Of a stretch of DNA of 18,815 nt, positions 1-7,058 are shown in pieces. Source of the DNA: Candidatus Uhrbacteria bacterium CG_4_9_14_3_um_filter_36_7 (GTDB lineage Bacteria; Patescibacteriota; Patescibacteriia; UBA9934; GWF2-40-263); contig PFWS01000005.1 in assembly GCA_002791255.1 (NCBI GenBank), forward strand, positions 23,162 to 41,976. The letters are read 5' to 3'. The notes under the pieces were generated by a model. It did not search any database and was not told where the DNA came from. It saw nothing but the letters and a program-made list of their open reading frames with translations. How positions within the stretch are numbered: position 1 is the stretch's first letter; every line of letters starts with the position of its first letter. The position numbers were made by a program, and so were the translations under genes.

Positions 1-1
1 T

Positions 2-313
2 TTATTTGAAAAAAAACAAGGATTACAAGCACTTACTCAAAGCAAAGAACTTGTTCGTGGTCGTTTTTGGCCGATTACATGGCGGTTACTTGCAGGAACA
101 TTATTTCTTTTTTTTATTTATCTTATTATTCTTGGGCTACTTGAAATATTATTTATTTTTATGCTTGGGTTGCCAGAAGATGGACTTTCACCTATTCTTG
201 AGGAAACCCTAGCTCTTTTTGTAGATCTTTTTACCCTGCCGTTATTTTCTGGATTTATATTTTTACTTTATGAAGAAGTTCGACAAACCAAATCAAAAGG
301 AACAAATATATGA
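2..313 (+). CDS. C-terminal fragment of an integral membrane protein (5' end outside window)
   Basis: The open frame enters from the left edge and ends at TGA 311-313, giving about 103 residues with no start inside the window. It has a short basic, polar stretch (KKQGLQALTQSKELVRGRFW) followed by two strongly hydrophobic segments. The first is around WRLLAGTLFLFFIYLIILGL, running on through LLEILFIFMLGL. The second is around FVDLFTLPLFSGFIFLLY, and the protein ends in a charged tail (EEVRQTKSKGTNI). Such an ending is usual for small polytopic membrane proteins of CPR genomes, but I cannot name a family. Its stop overlaps the gatB start (ATGATG), which suggests translational coupling. The frame is real rather than a shadow because it is open to the edge and reads as sensible membrane protein, whereas the competing frame at 6-212 ends early and is low complexity. 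Confidence 0.75.
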   Translation, partial: LFEKKQGLQALTQSKELVRGRFWPITWRLLAGTLFLFFIYLIILGLLEILFIFMLGLPEDGLSPILEETLALFVDLFTLPLFSGFIFLLYEEVRQTKSKGTNI

Positions 314-1779
314 TGAAACTTGAATCTATTATTGGTCTTGAGATTCACATTCAATTAAAAACCGTCTCTAAAATGTTTTGTCCTTGCCCGACCATTGATC
401 GAGCCATGGCACCAAACCCCCATATTTGCCCAATCTGTACAGGACACCCAGGCACCCTACCCACTCCAAATAAACAAGCGATTGAGTGGGCTATTCTTAT
501 GGGGCTTGCTTTGGGTTGCCAAATAGCCTCACATTCTAAATTCGATCGAAAAAATTATTTTTATCCAGATTTACCAAAAGGATACCAGATTTCTCAATTC
601 GATTTACCTATTGCAACAGGTGGAATGGTTGAAGGAATTCGTATCACGCGCGCTCACCTAGAAGAAGATGCTGCAAAACTTTTACACGATACTTCCAAAA
701 AAACCTATGTTGATTTTAATCGTTCTGGAGTCCCTCTTATTGAAGTAGTTACTGAACCAGATTTTAGATCCCCTGAGCAAGCAAAAACATTTTTGCAATC
801 CTTGCGTTTACTTGCCCGCTATCTTGATATCTCAGATGCAGATATGGAAAAAGGTCACCTGCGTTGTGACGCTAATATTTCTTTGCGTGAAATTGATGAA
901 CAAGGCCTGCCATTATCTTTGACCCTTTCTGCTAAAACCGAAATCAAAAATTTAAATTCATTTCGATCTGTGGAACGCGCGCTTTTTTATGAAATCGAAC
1001 GTCAAACCAAACTTTGGCAAGAAGGCCACCCACCATCCGTTTCCTCAACTCGTGGATGGAATGAAGAAAAACAAATCACCGAAGAACAACGAATTAAAGA
1101 AAGCTCAGAAGATTATCGCTATTTCCCAGAGCCAGATCTTACTTCACTTGAACTCACTCCTTTTACCGAAATCTTGCAAGGAAAAATTCCTGAGCTTCCT
1201 CGACAAAAAATTGAACGATTCAAACAAGAATATAAGCTACCAGAAACAGAGGCAAAACTCTTGTGTGAAGATCTTGCTCTTTCAAATTTTACAGAGCAAG
1301 TACTTTCCGAGCTTTATGAATGGCTGCCTAAAGAAGCATTATCTTCGCAAGAAATATTGGGTAAATTTGTAAGCACTTGGCTTGTAAACAAGCTAATCGG
1401 TTTTTTGCATGATCGTACGATTACTATTGATCAAGCAAATATCACTGCAGAAAATTTTGCTGAACTTCTCTCTCTTATTTTTACAAAAAAAATCACCCCA
1501 GCAAGCGGACTGATTATTTTAGAAGATATGATTGATACTGGAGCAGATCCAAGCCAGATTATGCAAGAAAAAAATCTTGAGAGCGTTTTTGATGAAAATA
1601 TAGTGCATGAAGCAGTTCAAATAATTTTACAAAATAATCAAAATGAGATAGAACGTTATAAAAACGGAGAGGAAAAGCTCTTTAAATTTTTCTTTGGTCT
1701 TGTGATGCGCCAAATGGCTGGAAAAGCTAGCCCAGAGATGGTTGAAAAAATTTTGGCTGAGGAGTTTAAAAAAATCTAA
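310..1779 (+). CDS. gatB: Aspartyl/glutamyl-tRNA(Asn/Gln) amidotransferase subunit B
   Basis: GatB is the kinase/transamidase subunit of GatCAB. It activates the misacylated Glu of Glu-tRNA(Gln) (or Asp of Asp-tRNA(Asn)), which is then amidated with ammonia from GatA. At 489 residues it is close to the family's usual length of about 475-480. Visible marks are the opening IIGLEIHIQL, four cysteines at about residues 24, 26, 40 and 43 (FCPCP, HICPIC) that fit the GatB zinc site, the YFYPDLPKGYQISQF block, AHLEEDAAK, TEIKNLNSFRSVERA, and a C-terminal YqeY-like helical tail ending ASPEMVEKILAEEF. The start overlaps the upstream stop; AAAAGGAAC lies about 8 nt upstream. ATG 310 and ATG 313 are adjacent, so the true start may be either. 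gatA and gatC are not in the window. Confidence 0.97.
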   Translation: MMKLESIIGLEIHIQLKTVSKMFCPCPTIDRAMAPNPHICPICTGHPGTLPTPNKQAIEWAILMGLALGCQIASHSKFDRKNYFYPDLPKGYQISQFDLPIATGGMVEGIRITRAHLEEDAAKLLHDTSKKTYVDFNRSGVPLIEVVTEPDFRSPEQAKTFLQSLRLLARYLDISDADMEKGHLRCDANISLREIDEQGLPLSLTLSAKTEIKNLNSFRSVERALFYEIERQTKLWQEGHPPSVSSTRGWNEEKQITEEQRIKESSEDYRYFPEPDLTSLELTPFTEILQGKIPELPRQKIERFKQEYKLPETEAKLLCEDLALSNFTEQVLSELYEWLPKEALSSQEILGKFVSTWLVNKLIGFLHDRTITIDQANITAENFAELLSLIFTKKITPASGLIILEDMIDTGADPSQIMQEKNLESVFDENIVHEAVQIILQNNQNEIERYKNGEEKLFKFFFGLVMRQMAGKASPEMVEKILAEEFKKI

Positions 1780-1786
1780 ATACTAT

Positions 1787-1803
1787 CTTTGCAAGGAGCA
1801 AAG
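1787..1803 (+). other. Short hairpin just after gatB
   Basis: CTTTGC (1787-1792) and GCAAAG (1798-1803) pair perfectly around an AAGGA loop. No T-run follows, so it is not a convincing terminator. It may belong to the structured leader of the gene at 1924, and its loop carries a Shine-Dalgarno-like AGGA. Confidence 0.4.
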
Positions 1804-1835
1804 CGACAAAGTAATCTCCTCGTTTCCACCGTCAT

Positions 1836-1900
1836 AAAATTAGAGTTCAAAAATCGCAGAGTGTTAATAAAACACTTTTCGATGTTTGAACTTTAATTTT
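1836..1900 (+). promoter_or_regulatory. Long imperfect hairpin in the leader of the orphan gene at 1924
   Basis: The left arm (starting AAAATTAGAGTTCAAA) and right arm (ending TTTGAACTTTAATTTT) are complementary over about 30 positions with only a few mismatches. The loop is a few bases near 1866-1871. It ends 13 nt before the strong AAAGGAGG ribosome-binding site at about 1911-1918. There is no T-run directly at the foot, so it is more likely an mRNA leader structure or a small palindromic element than a terminator. The separate TCTCCTC at about 1814-1820 could pair with the GGAGG site. Confidence 0.55.
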
Positions 1901-1923
1901 CGTTTGCAAAAAAGGAGGAAGCC

Positions 1924-2436
1924 ATGGGCTGGTACGTACCTGCGGATGTGGTTATTGAGGATGAGGGCACAATTGTTCTTGCTGAAACAAGCCCTCCAAA
2001 ATCAGCAATTATTGAAAGACTACTGCTGGTAAACAACGGACAAACTCTCAATGAGTGGGAAAAACCTGTCGAACAACTTGTATATTTATTCTTAGAAAAT
2101 ATTGATGAAGAATTTAGGGTTAGGAGAAAAAAATATAATGTAGAAATGAAAAACTGGCAAGAATTTAAATCTAAAAATATTTTCAGACGAACAGTCCTTT
2201 GGACAAATAGAATGGTTCCACCAAATCCTGGACTTTATCCACCGACTTTTGAAGTTATAACAGATTATTATATAGAACGTCTGTCTCAATTTATGCGCAA
2301 CCTCTGTGCTGAAAGGCACATAATGAATAGACAATGCCCAGGAAGTGGAAATGAACTTCAAGTCGTAGAACATAAGGCGTTGCTTGTGTATCAAAAACTT
2401 TCAAGAATCTCTCGAAGACAACAGAGAAGTAAATAA
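1924..2436 (+). CDS. Hypothetical protein, orphan gene with strong RBS
   Basis: This is a 170-residue protein I do not recognise. The start is well supported by AAAAGGAGGAAGCC immediately before ATG 1924. There is no signal peptide and no clear membrane segment. The middle is basic and aromatic (EFRVRRKKYNVEMKNWQEF), followed by WTNRMVPPNPGLYPPTFEV, and the tail is strongly basic (KLSRISRRQQRSK), which could suit nucleic-acid or ribosome contact. Single Cys residues occur at LCAERH and QCPGSG; with the nearby His these could bind a metal, but no standard finger is visible. It stands alone, with a structured leader of about 140 nt upstream and its own terminator downstream. It belongs to the set of isolated, strong-RBS genes scattered through this window. 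Confidence 0.75.
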   Translation: MGWYVPADVVIEDEGTIVLAETSPPKSAIIERLLLVNNGQTLNEWEKPVEQLVYLFLENIDEEFRVRRKKYNVEMKNWQEFKSKNIFRRTVLWTNRMVPPNPGLYPPTFEVITDYYIERLSQFMRNLCAERHIMNRQCPGSGNELQVVEHKALLVYQKLSRISRRQQRSK

Positions 2437-2456
2437 ATTTTCATAATCTCTCCGCA

Positions 2457-2485
2457 CCGCCAGGGTCTCCTGGCGGATTTTTTTT
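2457..2485 (+). terminator. Rho-independent terminator of the 1924-2436 gene
   Basis: CCGCCAGG (2457-2464) pairs perfectly with CCTGGCGG (2469-2476) around a GTCT loop. An A and then eight T (2478-2485) follow directly. It lies 20 nt after the stop codon. Confidence 0.93.
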
Positions 2486-2489
2486 ATCT

Positions 2490-2510
2490 ATCTTCTATCT
2501 TCCATCTTCC
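2490..2510. repeat. Heptamer tandem repeat (ATCTTCY)n
   Basis: Three 7-nt units, ATCTTCT, ATCTTCC and ATCTTCC, lie in tandem between two terminators, preceded by a partial unit. The purine/pyrimidine-biased 7-nt period is shared with the tract inside miaA and with the A/T-rich tract in the thrS leader. Confidence 0.6.
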
Positions 2511-2513
2511 CCC

Positions 2514-2563
2514 AAAAAAAACACAAAACCCCTGGAATCCTCCAATTCCAAGGGTTTTTCGTT
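2514..2563. terminator. Terminator at the end of the OmpA/MopE-like operon (possibly bidirectional)
   Basis: AAAACCCCTGGAAT (2525-2538) pairs with ATTCCAAGGGTTTT (2545-2558) with one G-T wobble. Read on the minus strand, the hairpin is followed by GTG and then a run of T (complement of 2514-2521), which suits the MopE-like gene. Read on the plus strand it is followed by TTTTTCGTTT and could back up the terminator at 2457. Confidence 0.88.
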
Positions 2564-2598
2564 TGGGCCTGAGAGATCAGACACCGACCGCTAAGGAA

Positions 2599-3327
2599 CT
2601 ACCAACGTTGATCCGATGAACAATCCTGGCCCTCATTGGTCGGTTTGTTATCAGGGTCTTCGTCGTCGCAGTCGCCGTCTTCTTCCGAGAAGCCATCGCC
2701 GTCGTTGTCAACCTCATCGCATGAACGAATCTGTCCATCACAATTTTGATCAACACCACAAACCTCAACAGCCCCAGGATAGAACGACGGAGCATCATCG
2801 TTGCAGTCTCCGCCCACCTGGGTAGAGTCCGACGGCAACTCGCAAGCATAGTCACTGTCGCCGCCGTATCCGTCGCTATCCTCGTCATAGTAAAAAAATT
2901 GCTGTCCACCTACGTGATCGTCTTCGTCATCGATCAGGTTATCGCAATCGTCGTCGGTTCCGTTGCAGATTTCCTCCGCATCGGGGTTTATGGTTGGAAC
3001 GTTATCTTTGCAATCGTCCCCTCCGACCTCCACTGCGACATACCCATCCCCGTCCACGTCCACCAGATCCGTGCCGTCGCAATCCTGATCGATCCCATCG
3101 TAGGCCACCTCGTTCGCACCGTGGTGGACGGCCGGGTTCTCGGGCTCGCAGTCCGTTACGTCCGGATCTCCGTCTCCGTCGGCATCGGGCTTGGGTGAGG
3201 AGATCGCATATGTATCCCCTTCCTCTTCCCAATCGCCATCAAAGAGAACCTGCCGATTTTCGAAATCCCCACATGCCACCAGAAGGAGGCCTGCGAGGAT
3301 GACCGATGCTGTTGTTGTCCTTTCCAT
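2599..3327 (-). CDS. MopE-like putative metal-binding lipoprotein
   Basis: This 242-residue secreted lipoprotein has a basic start, a hydrophobic segment and the lipobox LVAC (Cys19). Gly and Asp at positions +2 and +3 would fit outer-membrane sorting in a diderm. The mature part is very acidic and built from repeated Asp/Cys motifs of the MopE-type 'putative metal-binding' family: DADGDGDPDVTDCEPENPAV, then DQDCDGTDLVDVDGDGYVA, then EEICNGTDDDCDNLIDDEDD, then DCNDDAPSFYPGAVEVCG with DQNCDG, then DNDGDGFSEEDGDCDDEDPD. DxDGDGY-type loops probably bind Ca2+ or another divalent metal, and paired Cys may form disulfides. Such repeats are typical of Myxococcota and other diderms. The start is set by AAGGAGGTG, which overlaps the stop of the OmpA-like gene 11 nt upstream, so the two form an operon. 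It is clearly GC-richer than the core genes. Confidence 0.88.
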   Translation of the reverse strand: MERTTTASVILAGLLLVACGDFENRQVLFDGDWEEEGDTYAISSPKPDADGDGDPDVTDCEPENPAVHHGANEVAYDGIDQDCDGTDLVDVDGDGYVAVEVGGDDCKDNVPTINPDAEEICNGTDDDCDNLIDDEDDHVGGQQFFYYDEDSDGYGGDSDYACELPSDSTQVGGDCNDDAPSFYPGAVEVCGVDQNCDGQIRSCDEVDNDGDGFSEEDGDCDDEDPDNKPTNEGQDCSSDQRW

Positions 3328-3338
3328 CGCACACCTCC

Positions 3339-4322
3339 TTATTTGTTACCGAATTTCACCTTGAAACCACCATCAGGAGTCCAGTAGAATGTCCCGGAAA
3401 CGGCCAGAGTGGGAGCAAAACCTCCCACAAACCCTAAGCCGAAGCCAAGGATTTCTTCTCTTCCCAGGTTCCGGTACACTTCCCAATGGCCCCCAACACC
3501 GTCCGTCCTCTCGACATCCGCTCTCACATCCGCTAGGTACACAGCCCCAGCGGTTCCGCTTCCAGTGAGCACACCAACGATCGAAGACAACACAAGTCGC
3601 TGTCCGATCGTCCATTTTCGATCAGTGACCGGCTTGTCTTCGAAAGAAAAAGTATCACCGCCGAGCCGGAAACCTAAGTCTTGGCTCGGGAAATAGTTAT
3701 TCTGACGTAGGTCGAAAAAGTAGTTCTTGTCCCCCTCGTTAATCACTGGGGGCGGAGGAGAGGGTGCAGGGGGCGGCTTCAGGATCAAGAACCATCCTCC
3801 GAGAATGTGAAACCTCACTCGACGATCATTTTCGGCTGAAGCCGCAGGATTTTTCGTTGAGATTGGATTCAGATTTCCCAAATGGGTTGCCACGAGCCTT
3901 GACTCTTCGATTCCACAGACGTCGACGAGATAACGGATGACCGCCCTCGCTCGTCGCAGACTGAGATCCAGGTTGTAAATAGGTTTACCCTCAAACGAAG
4001 CATTCCCTTCAACGAGAAGCCTCAAATCAGAATAGCTCTTCATTTTCCTCGCCACCGCTTGGAGAACCAACTTACTCTGTTCGGTCAGCTCAGCACTGTC
4101 GAAGAGGAAATACACGACCTCCTCTACGAAGTTCACCGCGTCCACGAGCTGGCCATTCTGCTCTGCTCCCGCCTGCCCCGCACCCACTTCCTGCTGCTCA
4201 CCGAGATCCCCGAACAGATTGTCATGACCATCCGTGACGCCTGTTGGGCGAGACTCCTGTGCCTGCGCTGCTGCTGTGAAGAGACACAAAGTCGCCATCA
4301 ATGCCACGAAAATTGTTCTCAT
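3339..4322 (-). CDS. OmpA-like C-terminal domain protein with signal peptide
   Basis: A 327-residue exported protein. Residues 1-22 form a signal peptide ending AQAQ. A variable stretch is followed by an OmpA-like peptidoglycan-associated domain at about 65-175 (FLFDSAELTEQSKLVLQAVA, LLVEGNAS, YNLDLSLRRARAVIRYL, NDRRVRFHIL). A proline linker (PPPAPSPPPP) then leads to a C-terminal part of about 130 residues rich in Gly and aromatic residues, which could be beta-strand; I do not recognise it. Aligned by eye to E. coli OmpA, the Arg that contacts diaminopimelate is kept (LRRA), but the Asp of the TD motif is Ser here (GNAS). GC content and protein type match a diderm donor. It is first in an operon with the MopE-like lipoprotein and has its own consensus promoter. 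The GGGAGTAGGGAA before the ATG provides the RBS. Confidence 0.9.
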   Translation of the reverse strand: MRTIFVALMATLCLFTAAAQAQESRPTGVTDGHDNLFGDLGEQQEVGAGQAGAEQNGQLVDAVNFVEEVVYFLFDSAELTEQSKLVLQAVARKMKSYSDLRLLVEGNASFEGKPIYNLDLSLRRARAVIRYLVDVCGIEESRLVATHLGNLNPISTKNPAASAENDRRVRFHILGGWFLILKPPPAPSPPPPVINEGDKNYFFDLRQNNYFPSQDLGFRLGGDTFSFEDKPVTDRKWTIGQRLVLSSIVGVLTGSGTAGAVYLADVRADVERTDGVGGHWEVYRNLGREEILGFGLGFVGGFAPTLAVSGTFYWTPDGGFKVKFGNK

Positions 4323-4428
4323 TTCCCTACTCCCTTCCGCGGAATTACTCTGACTCCGCTGGAAAAAACCTGCGTTGATTGTAAAAAGCGAAAAAAATCC
4401 AATAAACTAAACTGAAAATTCTGTTAAT

Positions 4429-4457
4429 TTTATACCACAAAATTTATAATTTGTCAA
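4429..4457 (-). promoter_or_regulatory. Consensus sigma70-type promoter for the OmpA/MopE-like operon
   Basis: On the minus strand, TTGACA (4457-4452), a 17-nt spacer and TATAAA (4434-4429) match the housekeeping consensus. The predicted leader is about 100 nt. It contains a T-rich stretch and a GCGGA/TCCGC hairpin just before the RBS. The promoter is AT-rich like the resident genome although the genes it drives are GC-rich. Confidence 0.8.
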
Positions 4458-4489
4458 TAGGTATTAACAAAAAGAAGCAATCACATTCT

Positions 4490-5461
4490 TTATTCTTTCC
4501 CCAAAAACCCCTCAATCAATCTAAAAGCCTTATTTCTCTCTTTAACCCAGTAAATTTCTTTATTCTTTTTAAACCATGTCATTTGCCGTTTGGCATAATG
4601 ACGAGTGTGTTTCTGAATCATCTCAATAATATTTATATGATTGGAGAGCGGAAAGCGGAGAGCGGAGAGCGTCTGTGAACGAACTCCGATCTTCGGACTC
4701 CAAACTCCTACCCACTCCCTATACCCAATCCCCATCATCCCAGGAGCATCAAAACCATATTTATTTACTAAATCTTCTACCTCTTCTTCTAATCCTTCTT
4801 TTATCATTTCTTCTACTCGAGTATTAATTCGATTGTAAAGCTCATTGCGCGGAACTTCTACCCCAAGCCATAAAACACAATAATTAGAATTTTGTTTTTT
4901 TTGAAATTTAGAAAATGGCTGACCAGAAAGTTTACAAACTTCAATGGCACGAATAAGCCGTCTTGGATTATTTGAGTCAATTTTTAAAGCTCCTTCTGGA
5001 TCAAGTAGTTTATATAAATTAAATAAATCTTTTGTGTTCTTTATTTCAAGTTCTTTTCGTAAATCTATATTTGGCTCAATCTGTGGCAAAGCAAGATTTC
5101 CAAGAATTACATCAAACCAAAGTCCAGTGCCTCCAACAAGCACAGGGATATGCCCACGCGCCACAATTTCCTCAATAATCTTCGTCGCATAAATTTTAAA
5201 TAATCCAGCAGAATAAATTTGATCTGGCAAAACCAAATCAAGCCCCCAGTGGACGATTTCTTCACTTATCAAAGAACCATATTTTTGCCACTTGCCTTTT
5301 GGTTTGGCTGTGCCTATATCCATGCCTTTATAAATAGTACGCGAATCAACGCATAAAATCTCGCCATTATATTTTTTGGCAATTTCAATTGCAAGCGCAG
5401 TTTTCCCGCTTGCGGTTGGCCCAACAATGGCTATAACTTTTGTCTGCCCGTAAGTATCCAT
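4490..5461 (-). CDS. miaA: tRNA dimethylallyltransferase (i6A37 synthesis)
   Basis: MiaA transfers the dimethylallyl group of DMAPP to N6 of A37 in tRNAs reading UNN codons; MiaB then methylthiolates it. The 323-residue protein shows the P-loop IVGPTASGKTALA (about residues 12-24), DSRTIYKGMDIGTAKP, VGGTGLWFD, and the C-terminal TRHYAKRQMTWFKK. It is longer than usual: between GIGYRE and TRHYAKRQ there are 36 residues, against about 20 in E. coli and B. subtilis. The extra part (VGVWSPKIGV, QTLSALRFPLS) is encoded by a heptamer tract and an adjacent inverted-repeat-like stretch. The frame stays open and the conserved flanks are intact, so the insert is probably tolerated in a surface loop. 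The start overlaps the end of miaB by 31 nt. Only a weak AT hairpin follows the stop. Confidence 0.95.
   Translation of the reverse strand: MDTYGQTKVIAIVGPTASGKTALAIEIAKKYNGEILCVDSRTIYKGMDIGTAKPKGKWQKYGSLISEEIVHWGLDLVLPDQIYSAGLFKIYATKIIEEIVARGHIPVLVGGTGLWFDVILGNLALPQIEPNIDLRKELEIKNTKDLFNLYKLLDPEGALKIDSNNPRRLIRAIEVCKLSGQPFSKFQKKQNSNYCVLWLGVEVPRNELYNRINTRVEEMIKEGLEEEVEDLVNKYGFDAPGMMGIGYREWVGVWSPKIGVRSQTLSALRFPLSNHINIIEMIQKHTRHYAKRQMTWFKKNKEIYWVKERNKAFRLIEGFLGKE
4644..4671. repeat. Heptamer tandem repeat (GAGAGCG)4 inside miaA
   Basis: Four 7-nt units, GAGAGCG, GAAAGCG, GAGAGCG and GAGAGCG, lie in tandem. Four units (28 nt) are read in frame in the miaA coding strand as TLSALRFPLS-like residues. 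Next to it, ACTCCGATCTTCGGACT (about 4683-4699) forms a small inverted repeat that also codes for part of the non-conserved insert. Confidence 0.75.
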
Positions 5462-6789
5462 ATTCCAGCATCTTCAATAAACACATCAACCACCTGACCA
5501 ATTAATGATTCACTGCCAGGAAATTGAGTAAGCTTCATTTCTCGTGAATTTCCCACACACATACCTCTTAGTTCTTGATCGCCTATTTTTTTTCTGTTTG
5601 GTTCATAACGTTCGACTAGAACTGAAACAGTTTTTCCAATATATGCCTGATTTTTTTTAAAAACTATTTCTTCCATAAGCTCTTGTAAAGCATTCCAGCG
5701 CTCTTTTTTTTCTTCAAGACTTACATCATCTTTAAAGGCTTTGGCTGCAAGCGTCCCAGATCTTTGGCAGTACATGGCATTATAACTAATATCAAATTCA
5801 ACTTGGCGATATAGCTCTAGAGTCTGTTCAAACTGTTCTTTGGTTTCACCAGAAAATCCGACAATTATATCTGTTCCAATAGCAATATTTGGTAATTTTG
5901 TTTTAATTTTTTCAGTAAGTAATAAATAATCTTCTCGAGAATAGCGTCGATTCATGCGACGTAGTATCTCATTATTTCCAGATTGAACAGGTAGATGAAG
6001 AAAATTAAAATGAGCTTTAAGGCTCATTGCATCAATGACTTCGCTGTTCATGTGAATTGGATGTGGGGCCGTAAAATGTAAACGCGAAATGCCATTAATT
6101 TGATTTATTTCCCAAAGCAAAGCTGCAAAATGATTTTTATAAGGATTTTGAGAAGAAAAAAATTCTGGATCAGGAGCTTTATAACTATTTACAGTTTGCC
6201 CAAGCAAAGTAATTTCTATATATCCTTGGTTCGCTAAATTTTTTATCTCTTCCAAAATATCTTTAACAAGACGATTCTTTTCAAGCCCACGAGCAAATGG
6301 CACAACACAATAAGAACAAAATTTATTACACCCGGTTTGAATAGTTACAAATGCCTGTGTTTTGGCGTGACGGTTTGGAGTAATATTTAAATAATCTGGA
6401 ACAAGATCTATATTCTTTAAATAACGATCTGGCCAAAATTCCGCTATCCATCGGGGAATATTGACCATATCATGAATGGGAAAATAAAGATCGACTTCTG
6501 GCATTTTCTTATGAAACTTCTTGTCTTTGTCTCGACCAGCCATACAGCCCGTAATACCAATTAAAAGACGTGGGTTATTTTTTTTAAGTTTTGCAAAATT
6601 GCGAACGAGTCCAAAAACCCGATCTTCCGCTCGTTGACGTACTGAACAGGTATTTATCAAAATTAAATCAGCCTCAAGTTCAGTTTGTGCAGACTCAAAA
6701 CCAATAGATGCAAGAAGCGCTTCTATACGCTCTGAATCGGATTTATTCATTTGGCAGCCAAGAGTAATAATGTGGTAACGGGGTGTCAT
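5431..6789 (-). CDS. miaB: tRNA-2-methylthio-N6-dimethylallyladenosine synthase
   Basis: MiaB is a radical-SAM methylthiotransferase that converts i6A37 to ms2i6A37. The 452-residue protein has the N-terminal MTTase domain with Cys12 (LGCQMN), Cys48 (INTCSVR) and Cys82 (TGCMAG) for the auxiliary [4Fe-4S] cluster. The radical-SAM CX3CX2C follows at Cys154, Cys158 and Cys161 (GCNKFCSYC), with the core to about residue 370 including LHLPVQSGN and GTDIIVGFSGET. A TRAM domain ends the protein (about 377-445). All key cysteines are present. The start codon overlaps the toxin stop by 4 nt (ATGA) and its end overlaps miaA, so the two consecutive steps of the same modification are co-translated with an upstream toxin-antitoxin pair. 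Confidence 0.97.
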   Translation of the reverse strand: MTPRYHIITLGCQMNKSDSERIEALLASIGFESAQTELEADLILINTCSVRQRAEDRVFGLVRNFAKLKKNNPRLLIGITGCMAGRDKDKKFHKKMPEVDLYFPIHDMVNIPRWIAEFWPDRYLKNIDLVPDYLNITPNRHAKTQAFVTIQTGCNKFCSYCVVPFARGLEKNRLVKDILEEIKNLANQGYIEITLLGQTVNSYKAPDPEFFSSQNPYKNHFAALLWEINQINGISRLHFTAPHPIHMNSEVIDAMSLKAHFNFLHLPVQSGNNEILRRMNRRYSREDYLLLTEKIKTKLPNIAIGTDIIVGFSGETKEQFEQTLELYRQVEFDISYNAMYCQRSGTLAAKAFKDDVSLEEKKERWNALQELMEEIVFKKNQAYIGKTVSVLVERYEPNRKKIGDQELRGMCVGNSREMKLTQFPGSESLIGQVVDVFIEDAGIWILTGRQKL

Positions 6790-7058
6790 AAATATTTATA
6801 AATATCATGTTTGCCAATAGAAATAAAAAGAATGTCTCCATTTTTCATACGTTCGAAAATTATTCGATAAGCGCTTGTAAAAGAAATCGACCAAATACCC
6901 TTAAATTTTCCATGTAGTTCATGAAGCCGAAGAGATTGATGAAGAGGATTATCTTTAAAAATATCTTCTTTTTGAATAGCTACAGCTATTATTTCTTTTG
7001 GCAATTTTCGTAGTTCTTTTACAAACTGAGTTGAATATATAATCTTCTTTACAATCAT
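6786..7058 (-). CDS. RelE/ParE-family toxin (probable ribosome-dependent mRNA interferase)
   Basis: A 90-residue basic protein with the RelE/ParE superfamily pattern: an N-terminal strand (KIIYSTQFVKELRKLPKEI) leading to helices, a middle segment LRLHELHGKFKGIWSISFTSAYRIIFERM, and the closing strand ILFISIGKHDIYKYL. The R-(I/V)-x-F and GxHDxY ending is typical of the RelE/YoeB/YafQ-like group. Such toxins cut mRNA in the ribosomal A site, though ParE relatives attack gyrase, so the target is not certain. It overlaps the antitoxin by 4 nt and miaB by 4 nt, each time as ATGA. Position directly after an RHH protein supports the toxin role. Confidence 0.87.
   Translation of the reverse strand: MIVKKIIYSTQFVKELRKLPKEIIAVAIQKEDIFKDNPLHQSLRLHELHGKFKGIWSISFTSAYRIIFERMKNGDILFISIGKHDIYKYL

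Noticed and set aside
2746..3302. Plus-strand open frames of 69-150 codons across the MopE-like gene
   Set aside because: They are shadows of the GC-rich, repetitive Asp/Gly codons on the minus strand; they give Arg/Pro/Val-rich nonsense and have no RBS.
4059..4415. Plus-strand open frame of 118 codons antisense to the OmpA-like gene
   Set aside because: The minus-strand protein has a clear signal peptide and OmpA domain; the plus frame has no recognisable domain and crosses the operon's promoter side.
2437..4489. Assembly chimera as the explanation of the GC-rich operon
   Set aside because: It cannot be excluded without reads, but the promoter is AT-rich and host-like, and similar GC-shifted units recur elsewhere in the window, so I treat it as transferred DNA instead.
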